Source: Micromonospora profundi | GTDB taxonomy: Bacteria > Actinomycetota > Actinomycetes > Mycobacteriales > Micromonosporaceae | Assembly (NCBI RefSeq): GCF_011927785.1 | Contig: NZ_JAATJK010000001.1 | Span: 2,666,001-2,730,000, forward strand | DNA: 64,000 nt | Direction of reading: 5' to 3' | In this document: in pieces, positions 35,969 through 44,013 of the stretch | Layout: each line of letters begins with the position of its first letter | Numbering within the stretch: position 1 is the first letter of the stretch | Translations under genes and position numbers: made by a program | The notes under the pieces: generated by a model | What the model was told of the DNA's origin: nothing | Seen by the model: the letters and a program-made list of their open reading frames with translations, nothing else | Database searches by the model: none

Positions 35969-38101
35969 TCAGTAGATGCGCCGGCCGTGCGCGTCCGGCA
36001 CCCCCGACTTGCGCAGGAAGTACGTGTTGATCTGATCGCGCCACTCGATTGCCGAACGCACCTGCTCGTCGAGGCGCTCGGCCACCCGCACGTACACGGC
36101 CGGGTCGATCATCCCGTTCAGCGTCTGCCAGCGCCGCCGCATCGCCTCCACCTCCTCGACCCCCGCGAAGTGGGTGTCGTAGATGTGCTGGATGACCGTC
36201 GATCCGCTGTGCAGCACGTGGGTGTACGACACGTGGTGGAAGAACAGCAGCAGCTCGTCCGGGCAACGCTCGGGCGACTCGTACACGTCCGCCCAGTACG
36301 GCGGGTACTGGCCTGCGAAGCCGGTGCCGGACGCCCGGCTGCGGTCCACGCCGACACCGTCACGGTCGGCGAAGTGGTAGGTGCCCCACCGCGAATACTC
36401 GTACCCGTCGACGTCGGGGCCGTAGTGGTCACCCGGGTGGACCATGAAACCGACGCCCAGCGGGGCGGTGTACCGCTCGTAGGTGCGCCAGGAGTCGTCC
36501 ATGATCTCGTGCAGGGTCCGCCGCACCAGCTCCGGGTCGGCGGTCGCCGACGGCGGGAAGGTAAGCGTCATCCACTCGTCGAGGACGGCCCGGGGATCGA
36601 GCCGGGGATCCCAGGCGAGCCGACCGAACGTGTACAGGTTGGCCTGTGCCAACGGATGCCCGGTCCAGAACGGGTCGTCGCCGGTGTTGGCAACGGCGAC
36701 CAGGCCGCCGCCCTCCCCCTTCTCGCCGGTGGCCACGTCGGCGATCGTCCGCCCGCCGGGCCCCCACGGCGCGAACCGCAGCACCTCGCTCCACCACGGG
36801 CCGAGGTGACAGATGTGCCGCTGCTGGCCCGTGTACTCCTGGGTGACCTGGAACTCCACGGCGACCCGCGTGGCGGGCAGCGCGGCGAGCACCGGTGAGA
36901 CGGGCTCGCGCACCTGGAAGTCCACCGGGCCGAACTTCACCTGGAGGACGACGTTGGTGCGGAACCGCCCGTCGAGCGGCGTGAAGTGGTCGTAGGCGGC
37001 GCGCGCCCGGTCGGTGGACCGGTCCCGCCAGTCCTGGTGGTGGTCGTAGACGAACGCCCGCCAGTGCACCACTCCCCCGTGCGGGGCGAGAGCCTCGGCG
37101 AGCAGGTTCGCCCCGTCGGCGTGGTCACGGCCGTAGGTGAACGGGCCGGGTTGCCCCTCGGAGTCCGCCTTCACCACGTAGCCGCCGAAATCGGGGATGC
37201 GCTCGTACACCGCCCGGGTCGTGGCGGCCCACCACGCCCGCACCGCCTCGTCGGCCGGGTCCGCGGTGCTCAGGCCGCCGAGGGCCACCGGCGCGGCGAA
37301 GGTGACCGACAGGTGCACCCGGATGCCGTACAGGCGCAGGACGTCAGCGATCTCGGCGACGTCGCCGAGCCGGTCGGTGAGCAGCCGCGCCTCGGCCCGT
37401 GCCACGTTGACGTTGTTCACCGATATCGCGTTGATCCCGCTGGCCGCCAGCAGCCGCCCGTACGCCCGCAGTCGGGCCAGGTCGCCGCGCGGACGGCCGT
37501 CGCGCCAGAAGATCGAGCCGCCCGCGTATCCCCGCTCGACCTGGCCCATCACCGGGTGCACCGCCACGTTGTCCCAGTGGTTCAGCATCCGGCGGCGCAG
37601 TGCGGGCCGGTGCAGCTCCGGTGGGCGGGCCGGATCGAACGCCGCCGCGCAGAGCCGGACCACGTGGAACAGCCCGTACAGCAGGCCGGCGGGAGCGTCG
37701 GCCAGCACGACAGTCACGTCGCCGGCCCGCGCCAGCAGGAATCCTTCGTCGCCGAGCGTCCGGCCGTCGTCGATCAGCGCCGCCTCGCCCGCCGCCCGCG
37801 CCGCCCGTGCCGTCGAACTCTGCAGCGCGTCCGCCCGGCGCAACGTCAGCACCAGGTCGACGTCGACGTCCCAGGACGGTGAGTGCCACATCCGCCCGCC
37901 GTAGCGTGCGCAGGCGCGGGCCACCTCGTCGAGGACGGTGTCGACGAGCGGCCCGTCGCCGTGCACGAGAACGCGGCGCGCGCCCAGCGACCGGAACGCC
38001 TCCGGCGGCAGCCAGGCGGCGTGCACCTGTGGTTCCTCGACGTCAAACGGATCCGCCACGAACATCGGCCCCTCCACGTCCACGAACTCCGGCGTGCTCA
38101 C
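35969..38101 (-). CDS. aguA: Alpha-glucuronidase, GH67
   Basis: The 710-aa intracellular enzyme has full GH67 length. It contains RRRMLNHWDNV, NAISVNNVNV, GGYVVKADSEGQPGPFTYGRDHADGANLLAEAL with the expected active-site acids, and VNVVLQ-like VLQVKFGPVDFQVREP, followed by EFQVTQEYTGQQRH. It removes 4-O-methylglucuronic acid from the non-reducing end of aldouronic oligosaccharides. There is no signal peptide, so the substrate must be imported, fitting the transporter upstream. GTG 38101 overlaps the DUF624 stop as GTGA. It is the last gene of the seven-gene operon. Confidence 0.95.
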   Translation of the reverse strand: MSTPEFVDVEGPMFVADPFDVEEPQVHAAWLPPEAFRSLGARRVLVHGDGPLVDTVLDEVARACARYGGRMWHSPSWDVDVDLVLTLRRADALQSSTARAARAAGEAALIDDGRTLGDEGFLLARAGDVTVVLADAPAGLLYGLFHVVRLCAAAFDPARPPELHRPALRRRMLNHWDNVAVHPVMGQVERGYAGGSIFWRDGRPRGDLARLRAYGRLLAASGINAISVNNVNVARAEARLLTDRLGDVAEIADVLRLYGIRVHLSVTFAAPVALGGLSTADPADEAVRAWWAATTRAVYERIPDFGGYVVKADSEGQPGPFTYGRDHADGANLLAEALAPHGGVVHWRAFVYDHHQDWRDRSTDRARAAYDHFTPLDGRFRTNVVLQVKFGPVDFQVREPVSPVLAALPATRVAVEFQVTQEYTGQQRHICHLGPWWSEVLRFAPWGPGGRTIADVATGEKGEGGGLVAVANTGDDPFWTGHPLAQANLYTFGRLAWDPRLDPRAVLDEWMTLTFPPSATADPELVRRTLHEIMDDSWRTYERYTAPLGVGFMVHPGDHYGPDVDGYEYSRWGTYHFADRDGVGVDRSRASGTGFAGQYPPYWADVYESPERCPDELLLFFHHVSYTHVLHSGSTVIQHIYDTHFAGVEEVEAMRRRWQTLNGMIDPAVYVRVAERLDEQVRSAIEWRDQINTYFLRKSGVPDAHGRRIY

Positions 38102-38784
38102 GGTGTGAACTCCTCACGGATCATCCGGACCATCGGGTCGCCGACGCGCAGCAGCGCCAGGGCCGCGATCGACCCCAGCATCGCGAGGACCACCTCGGAG
38201 AAGACCGCTGTGATCCCGGCCGCCGCGGCCACCAGCAGGGCGTTGCCGACGGCAACCCCGGGGGTACGCACGAGGAAGTGCACTGCCAACCGGAGCACGT
38301 CGCGGGTGCGGAAGTCGAACAGCGAGGTGATCACCAGGGCGTTCGCCGCGCAGAGCGTCACCGCCGCACCGATCAGGAGCAGCGGCACCGTCCACCAGGT
38401 GGCCAGGCCTACCGCGTCCCGGTAGGAGAGGTTCACGGCGAGCACTGTCAGCCACAGCAGCGTCGGCACCCAGACGCGCAGCACGGCACGCAGGTTGGCC
38501 CGGTAGCCGCGCCAGAACAGCGCTGCGGGTCGCAGGTCGGTCAGGTCGCAGCGCTGGTGGCGCAGGGCGTACAGGGCTGCCGAGAGGGCGGGACCGACAG
38601 GCACCAGGAGGGCCGCCACCAGCGGCAGGTTGCTGGGGTCGCGGCCCAGCAGCACCAACGGCAGCAGGCCGGGCAGTGTGGTGAGCAGGAACAGCAACTC
38701 GACGACGAGCAGGATGTAGACGCGGGAGGTGATCCGCGACAGTGGCCCGTCGCCGAACTGTCGCAGGGCTTGTGTGCTGCTCAC
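38098..38784 (-). CDS. DUF624 (YesL-like) membrane protein
   Basis: The 228-aa protein has about five or six membrane segments (VYILLVVELLFLLTTLPGLLPLVLL first, GITAVFSEVVLAMLGSIAALALL last) and the loop YALRHQRCDLTDLRPAALFWRGYRANLRAVLRVW typical of the DUF624/YesL family. YesL-like genes often sit with LplABC-type sugar transporters and glycosidases, and their role is unknown. GTG 38784 overlaps the GH39 stop by 4 nt, and its own stop overlaps the GH67 start by 4 nt. The longer reading to 39180 is antisense-like inside GH39 and I rejected it. Confidence 0.88.
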   Translation of the reverse strand: MSSTQALRQFGDGPLSRITSRVYILLVVELLFLLTTLPGLLPLVLLGRDPSNLPLVAALLVPVGPALSAALYALRHQRCDLTDLRPAALFWRGYRANLRAVLRVWVPTLLWLTVLAVNLSYRDAVGLATWWTVPLLLIGAAVTLCAANALVITSLFDFRTRDVLRLAVHFLVRTPGVAVGNALLVAAAAGITAVFSEVVLAMLGSIAALALLRVGDPMVRMIREEFTP

Positions 38785-40322
38785 TGCTGCTCCTTCCGGT
38801 CGGCCGCGACCGGGTGCCCGAGCAGACGGTCGGCGTTCCACCACTGTGGGGTCTCGTCCTCGACCGCGCTGAGTTCGAGGAGGGTGACCTCGTGCCGGCC
38901 GAGGGTGAGGTCCACCTCGACCCGGCCGGCGGCGACCGGCAGCGCGCGGTGCGTACGCGCCGGCTCGGCCGCCTCCCGCAGGGCGTGGAGCTGCCGTAGG
39001 GACGGCGAGCGGGGACAACCCATCTCGGTCCACGCCGCCCATGCGTTGCCAGCCTCCTCGCCTACCGACGAGCGCAGCAGGAACGCCGACGTCGTTCCGG
39101 GCGGGCCGAGTGGGATGGACAGCGCCAGCGGGTGCCGGTCGGGTGCCGGTGACCGGCCTGTGACGTCCACGGGCGCCCACGCCAGCACGGCGATCCGCCC
39201 GTCGCGGTGCCGGGTGACCAGGTGGTCGTCGCCGCGGGCGAGCACGTCGCCGCCGAGGCGGGCCATGAACGCGTACAGGTGGTAGGTGGGTTTCTTGATC
39301 TGGCGGTGGGTGAGCAGGCCGAACCCGCCGTGGAACAGCGCGGTCGGCACCCCCACCTCCTCGAACACGTCGCTGAACGTCCAGTACGAGAACGAGTCGA
39401 CAAGGTCGCCGCCGGTGGCGAGCACGGGTGCCAGGTACGCGGCGTGGAAAGCGGTGTCGTGGATCGGGTTGTCCGGTCGGTAGGACGAGTTGAACTCGGT
39501 GATGTGCACCGGCAGGTCCGCCAACGGGGTGCCGGCAAGGTGCTGGCGCGGAGCGGCGAACTGGGTCAGCAGGTCCGCCGCCGGGGCGAGGGTCTGGTGA
39601 GTGCCGAACGGCACGTGCTGGGCCGGCCCGGAGGTGTACGCGTGCCTGCTGACGAAGTCGACGGGCACCTGCCTGTCGGTGACGAACTCGGCGAACGACG
39701 CCAGCCAGTCGTCAGCGCCCGGGGAGATCGCCGGCCCGCCGACCTGCAACGACGCGTCGACGTCCTTGACGGCGTGCGCGCTGGCCTCGTACAGGCGGTG
39801 GTAGGCGTCGCGGTCCGCGCCCTGCCAGAACGGCTCCAGGTTCGGCTCGTTCCACACCTCGATGGGCCAGCCGCGCACCTCGTTGAGGCCGTACCTGTCG
39901 ACCAGGTGTGCCACTGTGGCGCGGACCAGGTCGGCCCACTCGGACAGGGACGCGGGTGGCGTGACGTTGCCCTTCCACCAGAACACTGTCTGGTCGCCGG
40001 AGGCGAGGCCCGACGGCATGAACCCGAGCTCCACGAACGGCCGGATGCCCAGGTCGAGGTACGCGTCGACGACCTGGTCGACGTACGTGAAGGAGTGGTG
40101 CACGCGACGCTTGCCGTCGTGCTCGTACGGGCGGTGCACGCCGACGCCGTCGCTGAGCAGACCGTGCCCACGGATGTGCCGGAACCCGATGTCGGCCTGG
40201 ACGAGGGCCAGCGAGTCCTGGTAGTCGCGACGCAGGGCCAGCTCGAAACGGCCGGTGCCGACGCAGCGTCGCCAGGCGTCCGTGAGCCGGCCGGCGGGCT
40301 GGTCGGGAACGGTGATGCGCAT
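38781..40322 (-). CDS. Beta-xylosidase, GH39
   Basis: The 513-aa GH39 enzyme has acid/base Glu in IEVWNEPNLEPFW and nucleophile Glu in VHITEFNSSYRP; FRHIRGHGLLSDG and SFTYVDQVVDAYLDLGIRPFVELGFMP are family-typical. It is intracellular, with no signal peptide, and hydrolyses imported xylo-oligosaccharides, possibly after GH67 has removed the uronic acid. It follows the binding-protein gene after 109 bp that contain a hairpin, and overlaps the DUF624 start. Confidence 0.93.
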   Translation of the reverse strand: MRITVPDQPAGRLTDAWRRCVGTGRFELALRRDYQDSLALVQADIGFRHIRGHGLLSDGVGVHRPYEHDGKRRVHHSFTYVDQVVDAYLDLGIRPFVELGFMPSGLASGDQTVFWWKGNVTPPASLSEWADLVRATVAHLVDRYGLNEVRGWPIEVWNEPNLEPFWQGADRDAYHRLYEASAHAVKDVDASLQVGGPAISPGADDWLASFAEFVTDRQVPVDFVSRHAYTSGPAQHVPFGTHQTLAPAADLLTQFAAPRQHLAGTPLADLPVHITEFNSSYRPDNPIHDTAFHAAYLAPVLATGGDLVDSFSYWTFSDVFEEVGVPTALFHGGFGLLTHRQIKKPTYHLYAFMARLGGDVLARGDDHLVTRHRDGRIAVLAWAPVDVTGRSPAPDRHPLALSIPLGPPGTTSAFLLRSSVGEEAGNAWAAWTEMGCPRSPSLRQLHALREAAEPARTHRALPVAAGRVEVDLTLGRHEVTLLELSAVEDETPQWWNADRLLGHPVAADRKEQQ

Positions 40323-40388
40323 CGCTGTCCTCTGGTCGTCCTGCCGGGCGGGTGACGCGCACCGCGCCGGCCGTGGTCGCCGGGATGC

Positions 40389-40419
40389 CCGGTCGGGCCG
40401 CGATCAGCCGCCCGACCGG
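40389..40419 (-). terminator. Intra-operon hairpin after the binding-protein gene
   Basis: Perfect 10-bp arms CCGGTCGGGC (40389-40398) and its complement (40410-40419) lie 12 nt after the binding-protein stop. Hairpins at this place in sugar-transport operons partly stop or stabilise the transcript, so that binding protein exceeds the downstream enzymes. Confidence 0.6.
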
Positions 40420-40431
40420 ACTCCCCGCTGG

Positions 40432-42069
40432 TCAGCCGTTTTTCTTCTGGAACCGCTCGTACGCCTTGTTGACCGTGTCGATGTACTGGTCGGCGTTCTT
40501 GGCCTTCAGCTCGGCCACGTACGCGTCCCACTCGCTCAGCGGCCGCTGACCCAGGGCGAACTTCAGCGTGTTCTGCGAGACGAAGTCCTTCAGCGGCGTC
40601 TCCCAGAGCGACACCTGCTCGCGCTCCTCATCGGTCAGCGGAGCGGGCGGGGCCACCTCCCTGGGGGTGCGCGCGTCCATCACCTTCTGGAACTCCAACT
40701 CCTCCGGGGAGAAGAACCCGCGGACCAGGTCGGGGCTGCCGCCGTAGGCGAAGACGCCGTTCTGGAAGCCGAAGTCCTTCTGCAGGTGCTTGGGCGCCTT
40801 CGGGTTGAGGCCGAGGAAGTCGACGCCGGGGTTGAGCGTGCGCTTCCCGGACGCGTCCTTGGTGAACGTGGTGCCCTCGACGCCCCAGCGGGCGAACTCC
40901 AGGCCGGCGTCCGAATACCACAGCCAGTCGATGAACTGCATCATTGCCACGAAGTTCTTGCTCTCCCGGGCCTTCGTGGAGATCATGATGCCGTTCTCCA
41001 GGCGGGAGAAGGGGTTGATCTCGCCGGCTGGCCCGACCGGCAGTGGAATCTTGGCCATCTTCGCGTTCGGCAGGGTCTTGGCCAGGTCGGGCCGGTGGTT
41101 GTTGACAAGCGTCTGTGCGTTGCCGGTGACCACGAAGGACTTGCCGTTGGCGAGCTTCTGGCGGGCCTGGTCGTCGGTCTGGGTGAAGCTCTCCGGGTCG
41201 AGCAGGCCCTCGGCGACGAGCTTGTGCAGGTACGTGAGCATCTGCTTGTACTGCTCGGACCCGCCGGTGTAGGTGAACTTCTTCGCCGCCGGGTCCCAGG
41301 TGGCGTGCTGGTAGTCCCAACCGGCCCGCGTGCCGAAGGACGCGCTGAGGATGTTCAGCAGGGCGCCGGTCGGTGTGGGCTTACTGAACAGGTCGGAGTA
41401 CGGGTAGACGTTCGGGTACTTCGCCTTCATCGCCTTGAGCACCGTGTACAGGTCGTCCCAGGTCTTCGGGACCGGGAGGTTCAGCTCCTCCATGATGTCG
41501 GTGCGCACCAGCACCGTGTAGTCCTGCGTGGGCTTCTCGTGGAGGCCCGGCAGCAGGTAGAACTTGCCGTCGGACTGCCGCAGGTTGTCGATCTCCGGCT
41601 TCAGGTTCCACTTGGCGATCTTGTCCTTGAGGTTGGGCATCAGATCCAGGTAGTCGCTCACCGGAAGGATCGCCCCGGAGGACACGAACGGGTCCTCCTG
41701 CGGGTGGTACGTCTTGGGAATGATCAGTGGCGCGTCCCCAGCGCCGATGAGCAGGCTGCGCTTCTGCTCGTAGTCGCTCAGCGGTACGGCGACCGGATCG
41801 ATCTTGACGTTGGTCCGCTTGGTCAACTCCGACCAGAACAGCCAGTCTTCCTTGAGCGGATAGAACGTGTGGTTGTTGTAGAGGGTCGAGAAGGAGAGCG
41901 CCTCGGTGGCCTTGAACTGGTCGCCGACACCGTAGTTCGCCATCGCACCGGCACGGTTCTCCGAGAGGTCCGTCGACTCGCCGGGGTCCTCGGAGCATGC
42001 GGTGGTCAGGCTGAGCGCGAGCAGACCCGCGGTGGCTAACGCCACGCGGCGCCACGTCTGGTGGAGCAT
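40432..42069 (-). CDS. LplA-like extracellular sugar-binding lipoprotein
   Basis: The 545-aa lipoprotein has lipobox LTTAC with Cys25. Its length and text (LFWSELTKRTNVKIDPVAVPLSDYEQKRSLLIGAGDAPLII, KTWDDLYTVLKAMKAKYPN, and a late FQKVMDARTPREVAPPAPLTDEE) match the large LplA/YtcQ-type binding proteins. Together with the LplB/LplC-type permeases it should bring oligosaccharides into the cell. The neighbouring GH67 and GH39 point to aldouronic acids such as methylglucuronoxylotriose, as reported for similar operons in Paenibacillus. GAAAGGACC precedes the ATG. Confidence 0.9.
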   Translation of the reverse strand: MLHQTWRRVALATAGLLALSLTTACSEDPGESTDLSENRAGAMANYGVGDQFKATEALSFSTLYNNHTFYPLKEDWLFWSELTKRTNVKIDPVAVPLSDYEQKRSLLIGAGDAPLIIPKTYHPQEDPFVSSGAILPVSDYLDLMPNLKDKIAKWNLKPEIDNLRQSDGKFYLLPGLHEKPTQDYTVLVRTDIMEELNLPVPKTWDDLYTVLKAMKAKYPNVYPYSDLFSKPTPTGALLNILSASFGTRAGWDYQHATWDPAAKKFTYTGGSEQYKQMLTYLHKLVAEGLLDPESFTQTDDQARQKLANGKSFVVTGNAQTLVNNHRPDLAKTLPNAKMAKIPLPVGPAGEINPFSRLENGIMISTKARESKNFVAMMQFIDWLWYSDAGLEFARWGVEGTTFTKDASGKRTLNPGVDFLGLNPKAPKHLQKDFGFQNGVFAYGGSPDLVRGFFSPEELEFQKVMDARTPREVAPPAPLTDEEREQVSLWETPLKDFVSQNTLKFALGQRPLSEWDAYVAELKAKNADQYIDTVNKAYERFQKKNG

Positions 42070-42108
42070 GGCTGGTCCTTTCGGTGGTGGGGTGGGGGGT
42101 TCGGCGGC

Positions 42109-43017
42109 TCAGCCCTTGACCGCGCCGAGCATCACGCCGCGGACGAAGTACCGCTGGACGAAGGGGTAGACCGCCAGGATGGGCAGGGTGGTGAGCACGA
42201 TCGTCACGGCTTGGAAGGTCGCCGCCGCCTGGACCTTGTCGGCGTCGGCGGCCGCCGACTCGGCGCTCGTGGCGCCCGCGATGAGGTTGCGCAGGTAGAC
42301 GGTGACCGGGAGCAGGTCCTGCCGGTCGAAGTAGAGGAACGCGCTGAACCACGAGTTCCAGAAGGAGACCGCGTAGAAGAGCACCATCGTCGCGATGATC
42401 GCCTTCGACAGCGGCAGCACGATGCGCAGCAGGATGCCGTACGTGTTGAGCCCGTCGACCGCCGCCGCTTCTTCCAACTCGGTCGGCAGGCTCTCGAAGA
42501 ACGCCTTCATGACCAGCAGGTTGAACACGCTGATGGCGTTGGGGATCACCACGGCCCAAATGGTGTTCTTCATCCCCAGGCTCGTGACCAGCACGTAGTT
42601 GGGGATCAGGCCACCGGAGAAGAACATTGTGAACAGCGCGATGCCGACGAGGAGGCCACGCCCCTTGAGCTGCGGCTTCGACAACACGTACGCGTAGCAG
42701 GTGGTCAGGACTATCGAGATGATCGTGGCGACCACCGTGTACACGACGGTGTTGCGGTAGTTCGTCCAGAACATCGCATCCGACATGACCAGCTTGTACG
42801 CGGTCACGTCGAACCCGCGCGGGACCAGGGTCACCTTCCCCGCGATGATGTACGCCTCGTCGCTGAGCGAACGGGCCACGATGGTGAGGAACGGATACAG
42901 CGTCACGATCACCACGCCGGTCAGGACCACCGCGTTGACGACCCGGAAGACCCGGTAGCCACGGCTGTCCACCGGCCCGCGCGTGGTCGGGGCGTCCGCC
43001 TTCCGGCCGAGGATCAC
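42109..43017 (-). CDS. LplC/YtcP-type ABC sugar permease
   Basis: The 302-aa permease has six membrane segments and the EAA loop ELEEAAAVDGLNTYGILLRIVLPLSKA typical of binding-protein-dependent sugar permeases. The opening VNAVVLTGVVIVTLYPFLTIVARSLSDEAYIIAGKVTLVPRGF is characteristic of the LplC/YtcP branch. GTG 43017 overlaps the LplB stop as GTGA; an adjacent GTG at 43020 is an equal alternative. The reading extended to 43443 lies antisense-like within lplB. No ATPase gene accompanies it. Confidence 0.92.
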   Translation of the reverse strand: MILGRKADAPTTRGPVDSRGYRVFRVVNAVVLTGVVIVTLYPFLTIVARSLSDEAYIIAGKVTLVPRGFDVTAYKLVMSDAMFWTNYRNTVVYTVVATIISIVLTTCYAYVLSKPQLKGRGLLVGIALFTMFFSGGLIPNYVLVTSLGMKNTIWAVVIPNAISVFNLLVMKAFFESLPTELEEAAAVDGLNTYGILLRIVLPLSKAIIATMVLFYAVSFWNSWFSAFLYFDRQDLLPVTVYLRNLIAGATSAESAAADADKVQAAATFQAVTIVLTTLPILAVYPFVQRYFVRGVMLGAVKG

Positions 43018-44003
43018 CACAGGCTCGTCCCCACCGTGCGACGGGAGATGAGGTTCGCCGACAGGACCAGAATCAGCCCGATCACCGCCTCGAAGAGGCC
43101 GATCGCTGCCGCGTAGCTGAAGTTGCTGGACTGGAAACCCATCCGGAACAGGTACGTGGAGATCACGTCCGCCGTCGGGTACGTCAACGGGTTGTACAGC
43201 AGCAGGATCTTCTCGAACCCGACGGCCATGAAGCTGCCGATGTTGAGGATCAGCAGCGTCACCATCGTCGGCCGGATCCCGGGCAGCGTCACATGCCAGG
43301 TCTGCCGCAGCCGGTTGGCGCCGTCGATCCGGGCCGCCTCGTAGAGGTCCTCGTCGATCGTGGTGAGCGCCGCGAGGTAGAGGATGGTGCCCCAGCCGAC
43401 GGTCTGCCAGACCTCGGAGGAGACGTAGATGGTGCGGAACCACTCGGGCTGTTGCAGGAACGCCACCGGGTCGCCGCCGACCAGCCGGACGAGCTGGTTG
43501 GCGGTGCCGTCGACCGAGGTCAACTGCATGACCATCGCCGCCACGATCACGATCGACAGGAAGTGCGGCAGGTAGGACACCGACTGGACGAACCGCTTGA
43601 ACCGGCGGGCACGCACCTCGTTGAGCAGCAGCGCCAGCACGATGGGCAGCGGGAAGCAGAACAGCAGGGTCAACGCCCCGAGCACGAGCGTGTTGGTGAA
43701 CACCTCCCAGAACGTGGGGTCGGTGAAGAACATCCGGAAGTACCGCAGCCCGACCCAGTACTCGCCGAAGATGCTGCCGCCCGGCTTGAACCGGCGGAAC
43801 GCGATGACGTTCCCGATCATCGGCAGATAGCGGAAGATCAGGAAGAACAGCAGCGGCAGGACGGCGAGTGAGTAGAGCTGCCAGTCCCGGCGCAGCGCCT
43901 GCCGCCAGGTCCGACGGTGTCGCCGCGAGCGCGGGGCGGGTGCGACAGTGGCCGCCGGAGCGGGAGGCGGTGCCGGCGGCGGCCGCAGCGTCTCGGATGT
44001 CAT
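43014..44003 (-). CDS. LplB-type ABC sugar permease
   Basis: The 329-aa permease has a Pro/Ala-rich basic N-terminus (~45 residues), then six membrane segments and the EAA loop DEDLYEAARIDGANRLRQTWHVTLPGI. IGNVIAFRRFKPGGSIFGEYWVGLRYFRMFF is typical of LplB. It starts 10 nt after the GH3 stop, with AGGAGG overlapping that stop. It partners the LplC-type permease downstream. Confidence 0.92.
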   Translation of the reverse strand: MTSETLRPPPAPPPAPAATVAPAPRSRRHRRTWRQALRRDWQLYSLAVLPLLFFLIFRYLPMIGNVIAFRRFKPGGSIFGEYWVGLRYFRMFFTDPTFWEVFTNTLVLGALTLLFCFPLPIVLALLLNEVRARRFKRFVQSVSYLPHFLSIVIVAAMVMQLTSVDGTANQLVRLVGGDPVAFLQQPEWFRTIYVSSEVWQTVGWGTILYLAALTTIDEDLYEAARIDGANRLRQTWHVTLPGIRPTMVTLLILNIGSFMAVGFEKILLLYNPLTYPTADVISTYLFRMGFQSSNFSYAAAIGLFEAVIGLILVLSANLISRRTVGTSLW

Positions 44004-44013
44004 GAGCGGCCTC

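Noticed and set aside
40255..42039. 594-aa plus-strand open frame
   Set aside because: It is antisense to the binding-protein gene, no family text; the minus-strand lipoprotein is clear.
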